Source of the DNA: CALZIK01 sp945787635
GTDB taxonomy: Bacteria > Acidobacteriota > Thermoanaerobaculia > Multivoradales > JAHEKO01
Assembly (NCBI GenBank): GCA_947259725.1
Contig: CAMYNM010000001.1
Location: 310,001 to 374,000, forward strand
Direction: 5' to 3'
Length of the DNA: 64,000 nt
The first letter of the stretch is position 1, and each line of letters begins with the position of its first letter. The position numbers and the translations under genes were made by a program. Shown piece by piece: positions 8,009-15,631 of the stretch. A model generated the notes under the pieces. It worked only from the letters and a program-made list of their open reading frames with translations, searched no databases and was not told the origin of the DNA.

Positions 8009-9288
8009 ACCGAGAGCCTGTTCAGAGGGCCCTCTCCGGATTCCGTCCGACCGAGGAGCGATCGTCGTAGGAGGTCCAACGCCCACTGGGTGGTCAATCG
8101 CCGGACCCGCTCGCGGTTGCCGGGGAACTGGAACCGGCGTTCAGCCGCCAACGCATCCTCGGGGCCGGCTAGAGCGACGAGTACAGTACCCACGGGTTTA
8201 TCCTCGGTCCCGCCTCCCGGCCCGGCGATGCCGGTGATCGCCAGGCCGTAGTGCGCGCCGAGTCGCGATCGTGCACCCAGGGCCATCGCCGCCGCGACCT
8301 CCGAGCTCACGGCTCCGTGGCGCGCCAGGAGCTCCGGTGGCACACCCAGCATGCGCTCCTTGAGCTGGTTCGAATAGGTCACCGCGGCGCCGAGAAAGTA
8401 GCCGCTGCTGCCGGCCACGGCGGTCAACCGCTCAGCGACCCCGCCACCAGTGCAGGACTCCGCGGTGACCACCGTGCGGCCCCGGGCAGTCAGTAGGCGC
8501 CCGACTTCCGCCTCGAGCGAGCCGTCCTCCTCTCGACTGAAGACATGCGGCCCGAGAAGCTCTCCGAGGAAGTCCTCGCGCGGATCGAGCCAGGCCGCGC
8601 GCTCCGCCGGAGCACCCCATCGGGTCAACCTGACCACGACCTCGCCCGGAGACGGTAGCAACGAGACTCCCTCCGGCCCAAACCGCTCGTACAGAGGCTC
8701 CAGCAGCGCCTCGAGGTCTGACTCGGGAAGGCAGGCGACCTTGAAGGTCCGGCGCTCGAACCCGCCACCGGTGCCTCGCTCGGCCAGCCACGGCTCGAGC
8801 TGCTCTTCCACCAGACCGCGGAGCTCGCTCGGGACGCCGGGGAACAAAAACAAGGTCGTCCCGGAGTCCTCGAGCCGTAGCGCCGGCGCCGTACCGCGCC
8901 GGTTGGCGAGCACCTTGGCCCCTTGGATTACGTCCGCCTGTCGCTCATTCAACGGAGCCATCTCACGGCCGAAGGCGGCGAACTTGCGCCGAATGTCCTC
9001 GATGATCCCGGGATCCCGATCGAGCCCGCGCTCGAGCGCTCTCGCGACCGCCTCACGGGTGAGATCGTCCCGGGTCGGGCCCAGGCCGCCAGTGATCAAG
9101 ACGAGCGACGACTCGGATCTCGCCCGATCGATCTCGAGTGCGATCTCCGCGAGCCGGTCGCCGACGATTGCCTTGCGCCCGAGCTCGACTCCATAGCGAG
9201 CCAGAACCTCCGCCAGGAAAAGCGAGTTCGTGTCCGCCCGGTCGGCTCCGAGAAGTTCGCTGCCCACCGCGATAATCGTCGCCCGCAT
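8005..9288 (-). CDS. cinA: CinA: molybdopterin-binding-like domain fused to nicotinamide-nucleotide amidase
   Basis: CinA proteins salvage pyridine nucleotides: the N-terminal COG1058 domain is an ADP-ribose pyrophosphatase and the C-terminal PncC domain deamidates NMN. The 427-residue protein has MRATIIAVGSELL, ITGGLGPTRDDLTREAVA and TTLFLFPGVPSE in the first domain, and TAESCTGGGVAERLT with AITGIAGPGGGTEDKPVGTV in the PncC domain. The ATG at 9288 matches the normal N-terminus and lies six bases after a TATGAT -10-like box. It heads the cinA-thpR-plsY-gpsA-guaA unit; the functional link to lipid genes is probably only positional. Confidence 0.94.
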   Translation of the reverse strand: MRATIIAVGSELLGADRADTNSLFLAEVLARYGVELGRKAIVGDRLAEIALEIDRARSESSLVLITGGLGPTRDDLTREAVARALERGLDRDPGIIEDIRRKFAAFGREMAPLNERQADVIQGAKVLANRRGTAPALRLEDSGTTLFLFPGVPSELRGLVEEQLEPWLAERGTGGGFERRTFKVACLPESDLEALLEPLYERFGPEGVSLLPSPGEVVVRLTRWGAPAERAAWLDPREDFLGELLGPHVFSREEDGSLEAEVGRLLTARGRTVVTAESCTGGGVAERLTAVAGSSGYFLGAAVTYSNQLKERMLGVPPELLARHGAVSSEVAAAMALGARSRLGAHYGLAITGIAGPGGGTEDKPVGTVLVALAGPEDALAAERRFQFPGNRERVRRLTTQWALDLLRRSLLGRTESGEGPLNRLSV

Positions 9289-9294
9289 CCACAG

Positions 9295-9300
9295 ATCATA
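9295..9300 (-). promoter_or_regulatory. -10-like box for leaderless cinA mRNA
   Basis: TATGAT on the minus strand ends six bases before the cinA ATG, so transcription would begin at or next to the start codon. No well-spaced -35 is evident; the nearest TTGGCC is only 13 bases upstream. Confidence 0.35.
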
Positions 9301-9372
9301 CCGGGGACATCAAGGCCAAGCCTCGCTAGCAGCGGCGGATTCGCCAGCCGAGGGGCAACTCGGGCGAGGAAG

Positions 9373-9552
9373 CTAGCTCTCGCGCCGATCGCCCTTGCGG
9401 CGGTCCCAGCCACTTCTCGTGGGCAGACCGCTGCGGCGGTCCTTCTCGACCGGAACGTCCACCTTGCGGCGGTCTTCTTTGCGGCGATCGTCATCGGCCC
9501 GGCGATCATCGCCTTTGCGTCGTTCGGCGTCCTTGTCCGTAGAGTCCGTCAT
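9373..9552 (-). CDS. Small DRR-repeat basic/acidic protein
   Basis: A 59-residue, highly charged protein made largely of short repeats built on DRR: GDDRR, DDDRR, KEDRR, EKDRR, WDRRKGDRR. It has no hydrophobic segment and is probably disordered. Similar RRxGxDRR tracts occur as linkers or tails beside receiver or PilZ domains; here the tract stands alone. The ATG at 9552 is 13 bases downstream of a TAGTAT hexamer (9566-9571, minus strand). The repeats force low-complexity DNA (cttgcggcggtc-like units), so a non-coding explanation is possible, but the open frame and start context make a real small gene more likely than not. Confidence 0.5.
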   Translation of the reverse strand: MTDSTDKDAERRKGDDRRADDDRRKEDRRKVDVPVEKDRRSGLPTRSGWDRRKGDRRES

Positions 9553-9635
9553 CGCACTGCGACTTATACTACCGCAGGTGCTTGATTTCTTGGGGATCCG
9601 CCAGCTGCGGAAGGAAGATTCGATCCGCCGCCGCG

Positions 9636-9665
9636 TTGACACCGCTCAACCCGCCGCCGTAGGAT
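9636..9665 (+). promoter_or_regulatory. Strong promoter of the 9679 gene
   Basis: A perfect TTGACA (9636-9641) is followed after 18 bases by TAGGAT (9660-9665). The ATG at 9679 is 13 bases past the -10, giving a leader of about seven bases. Confidence 0.6.
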
Positions 9666-9678
9666 CTACCGGCTTGCC

Positions 9679-10728
9679 ATGCGCTGCTTGACCACCAAGC
9701 TCAGCGCGATTCCGATCCTCATCCTGCTGTTCGCCTCGGCGCACGTCGCGGCGCGAACGCACAAAGCGCGGGGACCGGTGATCGCGATCCAACCGACCGA
9801 GAGCACGACGCCACTGGTGCTGCTCGCGCGCCCGGGCTGGGCGCAAGTCGAGGGGGATCGGGGCAGGCGGAGACTTCGGCTTCGGACCGAAGAGACGCTC
9901 ACCGGCATCGAGGAGACCGTTTCGGGCTGGGTCGCGGGTGGGGTACGACGGCACGAGCGCGGCAGCTCGATCTTCCTGGTGTCTTCCGAGGTCGATTCCG
10001 GCGCGCGCCTTCCAGCGGTCGACCAAACCGGCGCTTTCCAACTGCGGCCGGTGCTCCTCGTCCACGACGGCCGACTGAGCGGCGCGGCCTGGCTCGAAGG
10101 CGAGAACCTGAAAAGCATGGCGGTTCGCTACGCCGACTGGACCGGCGTCGACTGGGGCCCCGTGCAGACGGTCGCCCGGCCGGGGCCGGGCAGCCAGACA
10201 GCCTTGAGCGGTACCTGCCTGGACGACGGCGAGGCTCTTCTGGTGTGGAGCCGCTTCGATGGCCGCGACGACGAGATCTACTGGAGCCTTCGCGAGGGCG
10301 CGAGTTGGACCGTCCCGGCCCGCGTCGGCGCCGACAACGGTGAGCCGGACATCACGCCGGTTCTGGCTAGATCGGGTCGTAGCGCGGCCCTGGTCTGGGG
10401 CCGGCTGGGCGACGGCGAGTACAGCCTGATGTCCAGTACCTTTCGCTCAGGGCGGTGGCGAGCCGAAAGAACCGTCAGCGCGCCGGGGGCGGCGTTCCCG
10501 TCGCTGGTGCTATCGAACGACAAGCTCTACGCGCTTTATCGAAGCGCCTCACCCGCCGGATGGGTCGTCTCCGAGCTGGATGCCGAATCGCGGGTGGTGC
10601 GCCAGGCTCGGGTTTCGGAATCGGTCCGGATTCGCCCGCTCCTGACCGCTTTCGAGCCGACCGGTCCGGTGCTGCGCTGGAGGCGGCCGGGTCGATCCGC
10701 CACCCCGAGATGGAACCTCCAACGATGA
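9679..10728 (+). CDS. Exported beta-propeller-like protein of unknown function
   Basis: A 349-residue protein with a signal peptide (LSAIPILILLFASAHVAA) followed by repeated short beta stretches with Trp and acidic turns: LLVWSRFDGRDDEIYWSLR, AALVWGRLGDGEYSLMSS, YALYRSASPAGWVVSEL. The pattern resembles sialidase/BNR or exo-alpha-type propeller repeats, but no Asp-box array is regular enough to name the family. It ends in ATGA shared with the start of the dockerin-bearing hydrolase, so the two are cotranslated and probably act together outside the cytoplasm. No enzymatic function is assigned. Confidence 0.7.
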   Translation: MRCLTTKLSAIPILILLFASAHVAARTHKARGPVIAIQPTESTTPLVLLARPGWAQVEGDRGRRRLRLRTEETLTGIEETVSGWVAGGVRRHERGSSIFLVSSEVDSGARLPAVDQTGAFQLRPVLLVHDGRLSGAAWLEGENLKSMAVRYADWTGVDWGPVQTVARPGPGSQTALSGTCLDDGEALLVWSRFDGRDDEIYWSLREGASWTVPARVGADNGEPDITPVLARSGRSAALVWGRLGDGEYSLMSSTFRSGRWRAERTVSAPGAAFPSLVLSNDKLYALYRSASPAGWVVSELDAESRVVRQARVSESVRIRPLLTAFEPTGPVLRWRRPGRSATPRWNLQR

Positions 10729-11891
10729 CGAGCCGCTCCTGGCTGGCGCCGGCGATCGCGCTCGCCCTCCTTGCCGGCGCGCCCCGGCCCGCCGCCGGGG
10801 TCAAGGTCCTGGCTTTCGGCGATTCGATCACCTACGGGATCGGCGACGAGGAAGGGCTGGGCTATCCGAAGCGACTCAAGAAGATGCTCGGCAAGGGATC
10901 GAGCGTCTTCAACCAGGGCGAGCCCGCCGAAGACACCGGGCTCGGCCTGACTCGGCTCAGGTCGGTGCTGGGCGAGGACGGTGACGTGGTGCTCCTGATG
11001 GAGGGCACCAACGACGTCACCCTCATCGCCGAGGGCTCGCTTTCGGTCGAGACTACACTGGCCAACATCGACGCGATGATCTCGCGGGTGCGCGACGCCG
11101 ACAAGGAGCCGGTGCTGTCCTCGATCATTCCCAGGGCGCCGGAGGCCCGGAGAGATCGGACCAACGAGATCACCAGCTTCCTGGCGGGTGACCTACGCGA
11201 GCTGGCGATCGAGCGCAATGTTCGATTCGCGGACATCTACGACATCTTCGATCCGGTGCTCGTCCCCACTTTCTTCGACGAGTACTACCACCAGAATCCC
11301 GACGATCCGATCGGTCACCCGAACGGCGCCGGCTACGACCGTATCGCGAGCGTCTTTGCCGACCTCCTCAACGAGGTCGACTCGGCACCGCCTGTGGTCG
11401 GCAACTTCGAGCCCGGACCGCTGCCCAATACCGTGCCCACTGGGATCAAGTTCGAAGTGCCGGTCTATGACTTCAAGAGCGGATCAGGTCTCGATCTGGC
11501 CGAGACCAAGCTCCTTCTCAACGGAGCCGTAATAGCGACCGGTGCCGAGAGCGAGGGCGACGCCAAGAAGGTCAACCTGGTTCACCAGGACAAAAAGGCC
11601 ATCGGGTGCCGCGTGGTCTTGCGGGTGCTGGCCCAGGATTCGGCGGTGCCGCCGAATTCCCTCGATCGCACGATCGGAATCTACGACGTCACGGGTCGCA
11701 CCGTCACGCCGGGCGACGTCAACTTCGATTGCCGGGTGGACGGGGCCGACCTGGTGAGCTTCGCGCTCCGCTTCGGAATCGACAGTTCCGATCCTCGCTA
11801 CCTTCTCACCTGGGACTTCAACCGCGACGGGATGATCGACGAAACCGATCTCGCCACTCTGTCGAGCAACTTCGGCAAGTCGTCTCTCTAG
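10725..11891 (+). CDS. Secreted SGNH/GDSL hydrolase with C-terminal dockerin
   Basis: A 388-residue exported esterase-like enzyme. After a signal peptide (LAPAIALALLAGAPRPAAG) come the SGNH blocks: FGDSITYG (block I, nucleophile Ser), then a GTNDV block (III) and HPNGAGYDRIA (block V with catalytic His). A region of about 110 residues with beta character follows, then a type I dockerin over roughly the last 58 residues with two EF-hand-like calcium repeats, GDVNFDCRVDGADL and DFNRDGMIDETDL. Family members deacylate carbohydrates or lipids. The ATG at 10725 overlaps the previous stop by four bases. Dockerins bind cohesins; none is in the window, so the partner is unknown. Confidence 0.88.
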   Translation: MTSRSWLAPAIALALLAGAPRPAAGVKVLAFGDSITYGIGDEEGLGYPKRLKKMLGKGSSVFNQGEPAEDTGLGLTRLRSVLGEDGDVVLLMEGTNDVTLIAEGSLSVETTLANIDAMISRVRDADKEPVLSSIIPRAPEARRDRTNEITSFLAGDLRELAIERNVRFADIYDIFDPVLVPTFFDEYYHQNPDDPIGHPNGAGYDRIASVFADLLNEVDSAPPVVGNFEPGPLPNTVPTGIKFEVPVYDFKSGSGLDLAETKLLLNGAVIATGAESEGDAKKVNLVHQDKKAIGCRVVLRVLAQDSAVPPNSLDRTIGIYDVTGRTVTPGDVNFDCRVDGADLVSFALRFGIDSSDPRYLLTWDFNRDGMIDETDLATLSSNFGKSSL

Positions 11892-11895
11892 TGGC

Positions 11896-13197
11896 TCAAG
11901 AAGGCGACTCGCTCGCGGCCACGCGGTCGCCAAGCAGCGGAGGCACCCCGACCTCGGTGTCGGCAATCCGGAAGCAGGCGGCGATATCGGCCGCGACAGC
12001 CGGCGCCGGTTCTCGCAAATGCAGAATCGCAATCTCCTGGCCCTGCTCGACGGACTCGCCGAGGCGCCCAAGGTAGCGCATCGACACGCCGTCGTCGATC
12101 CGGTCGCCCTCGCGCAGCCGGCCGCCGCCGGCCTGAGCGAGAGCCAAGCCCAGCCCCCGCGTGTTGACCGCGGCGAGGTATCCGGCGCGAGGTGCGACGA
12201 TCGGGACCACGGTCGGGGCCAGCTCGATGTCCCGCTCGAGCCATGCCGGGTCGCCCTCCTGGGACTCGACCCAGGCCAGGAACCGCTCGCGAGCCCGGCC
12301 CGACGAGACCGCGCGCTCCAGATCCTCGCGCTGCAGCGCAACTCCGCTCAGCCGCGCCACCTCCACGCCAAGCGCATACGTCACCTCCATCAGATCGGCC
12401 GGGCCCTCGCCCTCCAGGCAGCGCATGGTCTCGAGTACTTCGGCGCGATGCCCGACCCACTCTCCGAGAGGCTGGCTCATGTCGGTAAGAATCGCCGATG
12501 TCTCGAGGCCGCAGGCTACGGCCGTGTCCACCAGGAGCCGGGCCAGCTCGTGGGCCTCCTGGATGTCTGGAATGAAGGCGCCGCTGCCGGTCTTCACATC
12601 CAGAACCATCGCGGCGGCACCGGTCGCGAGCTTCTTCGACAAGATGCTGCCGGTGATGAGCGATATCGAATCGACCGTCGCGGTCACATCCCGTAACGCG
12701 TAGAGCTTTCGATCTGCGGGTGCTACGTCTCCGGTCGCCATGCCGATCGCCATTCCGGTCCGTTCCAGCATCTTCAGGCACCGAGCCCGGTCGAGCGCGA
12801 GGTCGAGACCGGGCACCGACTCGAGCTTGTCGGCGGTACCACCGGTATGACCTAGGCCCCGGCCGGTGAGCATGGCTACGGGTTGTCCGCATGCCGCCAG
12901 AATCGGTGACAGTACCAGCGAGACCTTGTCCCCGACGCCGCCGGTCGAGTGCTTGTCGGCCAGGTTGGGAACCTCGTCGGCCAGCTTCCACTGGTCTCCG
13001 GACTCGAGCATCGCGATCGTCAGAGCGCGGGTCTCCGCCTGGTCGAGGCCCCGAATCGCCGCGGCCATCAAGAAGGCTCCGAGCTGCGAGTCGCCCCAGG
13101 AGCCGGTCGCCGCCCCGTCGACCATCTCCCGAATCTCCGCCTCCTCGAGCGCCTCGCCGTTACGCTTGCGCGCCAGGATGCCGTAGGGGCTGATCAT
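11896..13197 (-). CDS. deoA: Thymidine/pyrimidine-nucleoside phosphorylase
   Basis: This enzyme splits thymidine or other pyrimidine nucleosides with phosphate into base and (deoxy)ribose 1-phosphate. At 433 residues it matches the family. Visible blocks are the N-terminal helical domain (LARKRNGEALEEAEI), the signature KHSTGGVGDKVSLVLSP, RGLGHTGGTADKLES, and KTGSGAFI in the phosphate and substrate domain. The assignment between thymidine-specific DeoA and broader Pdp cannot be settled from sequence. The gene converges on the dockerin hydrolase with four bases between stops, and the CTAG-bounded insert lies immediately upstream. Confidence 0.92.
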   Translation of the reverse strand: MISPYGILARKRNGEALEEAEIREMVDGAATGSWGDSQLGAFLMAAAIRGLDQAETRALTIAMLESGDQWKLADEVPNLADKHSTGGVGDKVSLVLSPILAACGQPVAMLTGRGLGHTGGTADKLESVPGLDLALDRARCLKMLERTGMAIGMATGDVAPADRKLYALRDVTATVDSISLITGSILSKKLATGAAAMVLDVKTGSGAFIPDIQEAHELARLLVDTAVACGLETSAILTDMSQPLGEWVGHRAEVLETMRCLEGEGPADLMEVTYALGVEVARLSGVALQREDLERAVSSGRARERFLAWVESQEGDPAWLERDIELAPTVVPIVAPRAGYLAAVNTRGLGLALAQAGGGRLREGDRIDDGVSMRYLGRLGESVEQGQEIAILHLREPAPAVAADIAACFRIADTEVGVPPLLGDRVAASESPS

Positions 13198-13236
13198 CGC
13201 GTACGGGCTGCCTTAGAAAAGGTCGTTCGGCTGGGA

Positions 13237-13348
13237 CTAGTGGCCTGTAACATTTGAAGCGATACTAGATTGCCGAGCCATTCGTCGTCGAGGTCAAGGC
13301 GCGCCGACGCAGTCATAGCGGTGCCTATGTCGAGGAGGCGCAACCTAG
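13237..13348. repeat. CTAG-bounded hairpin element (candidate MITE/REP-like insert)
   Basis: About 112 bases begin and end with CTAG (13237-13240, 13345-13348) and carry an imperfect hairpin: GCGCC (13301-13305) pairing GGCGC (13337-13341), and CATAG (13314-13318) pairing CTATG (13325-13329) around a six-base loop. It is more A/T-rich than its neighbours at the 13240-13270 side. It supplies the last codons and stop of the TPR gene, which departs from its family there. No second copy occurs in this window, so its repeat status is inference. Confidence 0.4.
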
Positions 13349-14017
13349 AGATCGGCGACCAGGGCCCCGGTCGTACGTTCCGCGCGCCTCCTCGGTGCGC
13401 CCGGCCTGCTCCAACGCCTTCGCCAGCTCAAAAAGAACCACATCCTCGGGCAGGACGCCGTCGTCGGCGCTCAGAAACTCTCGAAGCTGGGCTATCACCG
13501 CTTCGCTGTCTCCGCGGCTCTTGCCCAGGTTGATCAAGCTCATCTGCAGCCGGCCGGCTAGGAGCGTGTCGTCGGAGTCGGCGAGCGCCTCACGCCAAAG
13601 CGATTCCGCTTCCTCCAGATCACCCGCGCCGGCGGCCAGGTCTCCCAGATAGGCGGCCGCGATCCCGCCGATCGGGGTGCCTACGAAGTCCGCTCGGAGC
13701 TCGGTGAAGGCCTGCCGGGCGCTCGCCGTCCGACCGGCCTCGTCGGCGAACGTCGGGTCCTCGAGATCGTCGGGCCGGGGATCGACCGTGTCAATCGGGG
13801 CACTGTAGATCTGAAGCGCCCGTGCCAGCTGGCGGTTGGCCTCCTCCGCCTGCCGCGAGCGATAGGCGAAGAAGAGCACGACCAGAATAACGGCGACGGC
13901 AACCGCGACGACCAGCCCCAGCAGCCCGCGCATGTGCTCGCGAAGGAACTGGAACGTCCGTCCCATTGAGTCGAGAATCTCGTCTCGTTTGATGTCTTTG
14001 CGTCGTAATCGGCTCAT
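13325..14017 (-). CDS. YfgM-like membrane TPR protein with aberrant C-terminus
   Basis: About 230 residues: a charged N-terminus (MSRLRRKDIKRDEI), one membrane segment (LLGLVVAVAVAVILVVLFF), then TPR-like helices (GGIAAAYLGDLAAGAGDLEEAESLWREAL and following). This is the layout of the TPR_21/YfgM family, periplasmic ancillary factors of Sec or the outer-membrane assembly path. The last TPR breaks off after RTEEARGTY, where relatives continue into another helix; the final residues and stop come from the CTAG-bounded element, so the gene looks truncated by an insertion. The start is ATG 14017; an in-frame GTG at 14032 is possible. The tRNA-Arg gene lies directly upstream on the same strand. Confidence 0.72.
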   Translation of the reverse strand: MSRLRRKDIKRDEILDSMGRTFQFLREHMRGLLGLVVAVAVAVILVVLFFAYRSRQAEEANRQLARALQIYSAPIDTVDPRPDDLEDPTFADEAGRTASARQAFTELRADFVGTPIGGIAAAYLGDLAAGAGDLEEAESLWREALADSDDTLLAGRLQMSLINLGKSRGDSEAVIAQLREFLSADDGVLPEDVVLFELAKALEQAGRTEEARGTYDRGPGRRSLGCASST

Positions 14018-14048
14018 TTTTTGGGTTTTCACTCTCTCGAGATGAATG

Positions 14049-14125
14049 TGGTGCGGCTGGGAGGACTCGAACCCCCGACCTAGAGCTTAGGAAGCTCCCG
14101 CTCTATCCAGCTGAGCTACAGCCGC
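14049..14125 (-). tRNA. tRNA-Arg (anticodon CCT), CCA encoded
   Basis: Reading the minus strand, acceptor arms GCGGCTG and CAGCCGC pair fully, the D arm is AGCTCAGCTGGATAGAGC, and the anticodon stem GGAGC/GCTCT (one G-T pair) encloses TTCCTAA with anticodon CCT. The T arm is CGGGGGTTCGAGTCCTCCC-like with the TTCGAGTC loop. The discriminator is A and CCA is encoded. It decodes the Arg codon AGG. TAGTAT (14139-14144, minus strand) is a likely -10. The TPR gene follows on the same strand. Confidence 0.95.
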
Positions 14126-14183
14126 TCGACGACGGAGGATACTACTCTACCGGCTGATCGTCGACACCGGGGTTGGGTGCGCT

Positions 14184-14708
14184 CTATTCCCTATAAGTGA
14201 TCAGAGTATCCAGTGGGTATTCCGTGAGGCGCTCACGGCCCTTGAGAAAAAGCAGCTCGACGATAAAACCGAGCCCGACGACCTGTCCGCCCCGAGAGGT
14301 CACCAACTCCGCGGTCGCCGCGGCGGTCCCGCCCGTAGCCAGCAGATCGTCCACGATCAGAACGCGCTCGCCCTTGTCGATGCCGTCCTCGTGCATCTCG
14401 ATGCGATCAGATCCGTACTCGAGCTCGTACGACTTGCCTACCGTCTTGCCCGGTAGCTTTCCGGGTTTGCGCACCGGCACGAAACCCGCGTTCAGATTAT
14501 AAGCGACGATCGGCGCGAACATGAAACCCCGGGACTCGATACCTACGACTTTGTCGACATGCTGATCCGAGAAGAACCAGACGAAGCTATCGACCGTCAT
14601 GCGCAAAGCCTTGGCGTCCTTGAGCAGGGTCGAAATATCGTAGAAGAGAATCCCGGGTTTCGGAAAATCGGGAATCTCGCGGATGTACTTCTTCAGTTCT
14701 TCTTCCAT
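14184..14708 (-). CDS. apt: Adenine phosphoribosyltransferase
   Basis: Apt joins adenine to PRPP to form AMP in purine salvage. The 174-residue protein shows IPDFPKPGILFYDIS, GIESRGF, the lid region RKPGKLPG and the PRPP-binding signature VLIVDDLLATGGT. The ATG at 14708 is chosen because GGAGG stands eight bases upstream and MEEELKKYIREIPDFP is the usual N-terminus; an upstream in-frame start at 14750 would add 14 poorly conserved residues and overlap acyP. It is the last gene of the mtnP-surE-pcm-dedA-acyP-apt run, consistent with recycling adenine released by MtnP. Confidence 0.95.
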   Translation of the reverse strand: MEEELKKYIREIPDFPKPGILFYDISTLLKDAKALRMTVDSFVWFFSDQHVDKVVGIESRGFMFAPIVAYNLNAGFVPVRKPGKLPGKTVGKSYELEYGSDRIEMHEDGIDKGERVLIVDDLLATGGTAAATAELVTSRGGQVVGLGFIVELLFLKGRERLTEYPLDTLITYRE

Positions 14709-14721
14709 CTCCACCTCCTGC

Positions 14722-14985
14722 TCAGCGCGCGATCTCGAAGGTCGGGCCAACGCTTCCGTCCGGAACGTCCGTCCTCTCGACCGCTGTCACTCGCGACCCC
14801 GCCGGTCCTCGACCGATCGCCTCTTCGAATGCTGCGAGTTGCTCCTGCGAACCGACCGCCACCGCTTCCACGGAACCATCCCGGCAGTTGCGCACCCAGC
14901 CGCCGACACCGAGCTCTTGCGCGGCCTGGCGAGTAAAGAAACGAAATCCCACTCCCTGAACCCGTCCTGTGATTCGATACCTCAT
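14722..14985 (-). CDS. acyP: Acylphosphatase
   Basis: A small (87-residue) enzyme hydrolysing acyl phosphates. The family signature GRVQGVGFRFFTRQAA carries the catalytic Arg, and the second block GGWVRNCRDGSVEAVAVG carries the catalytic Asn. Length and fold pattern (beta-alpha-beta-beta-alpha-beta) are normal. It sits between the DedA-family gene and apt, with a 13-base gap to apt. Its role is generic; acyl phosphate, the PlsY substrate, is one possible target, but that is inference. Confidence 0.93.
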   Translation of the reverse strand: MRYRITGRVQGVGFRFFTRQAAQELGVGGWVRNCRDGSVEAVAVGSQEQLAAFEEAIGRGPAGSRVTAVERTDVPDGSVGPTFEIAR

Positions 14986-15024
14986 GAGTCCACCGCGGAA
15001 TCGACCTCTTCGGGCAGCAGAAAC

Positions 15025-15621
15025 CTAGCCCTCCGCCGCGGTCCGGGCCTTCCTGCCCACCGACCAGAATCCGATCACGAGAAGGATAACAAAGGCCATG
15101 GTCAGCCAACCCAAGTGTTCCTCAATGAAGATCTTGGCGGACTCGCCGAGCCATCGCATGAGCGCCGCCACCAGGAAGAAACGCAGCGTCCTTGAGACGA
15201 TCGAAGCGATGACGAAGACCTTGAAGTTGATCTGGAATGCGCCCCCGGAGACGGTGAACAACTTGTAAGGCAAGGGCGTCAGTCCGGCGATCCCGACCGC
15301 CCAGGCGTTGTAGCGGTCGTAGTAACTACGGACCTTCTCGACCCTCTCGGCGTTGAAGAGCCGCTGAAGAATCGGCCGCCCTCCGACCAGCCCAATGCCG
15401 TATCCCGCCATGCCACCGAGCACCGATGCGACGGAACACACGAACGCGAACCAGTAGGCGCGATCCGGCTCCCCGACGCACAATGCGATCAGCAAAGCGT
15501 CCGGCGGCACCGGAAAGAAGCTGCTCTCGGCGAACGAGACGGCGGCCAGTGACCACGTGGCATAGGGCGTCTCGGCCAGCGCCTCGACCCAGTGAAACAG
15601 CTCTCGAATCCACTCCATCAC
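15025..15621 (-). CDS. DedA/VTT-family membrane protein (YqaA-like)
   Basis: A 198-residue inner-membrane protein of the SNARE-associated/VTT (DedA) superfamily, several members of which act as phospholipid flippases or transporters. Visible features are the AESSFFPVPPDALLIALCV re-entrant segment near residue 30, GGMAGYGIGLVGGRPIL, the conserved GLTPLPYKLFTVSGGAF motif and a last membrane segment (LTMAFVILLVIGFWSV). The Phe-Pro-Val-Pro-Pro-Asp motif fits the YqaA branch. It lies ten bases downstream of pcm. Confidence 0.85.
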   Translation of the reverse strand: MMEWIRELFHWVEALAETPYATWSLAAVSFAESSFFPVPPDALLIALCVGEPDRAYWFAFVCSVASVLGGMAGYGIGLVGGRPILQRLFNAERVEKVRSYYDRYNAWAVGIAGLTPLPYKLFTVSGGAFQINFKVFVIASIVSRTLRFFLVAALMRWLGESAKIFIEEHLGWLTMAFVILLVIGFWSVGRKARTAAEG

Positions 15622-15631
15622 CTAGGGCCTC

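Noticed and set aside
9373..9552. CRISPR-like short repeats
   Set aside because: The units are irregular, 12-18 bases long, without spacers, and are explained by DRR codon repeats.
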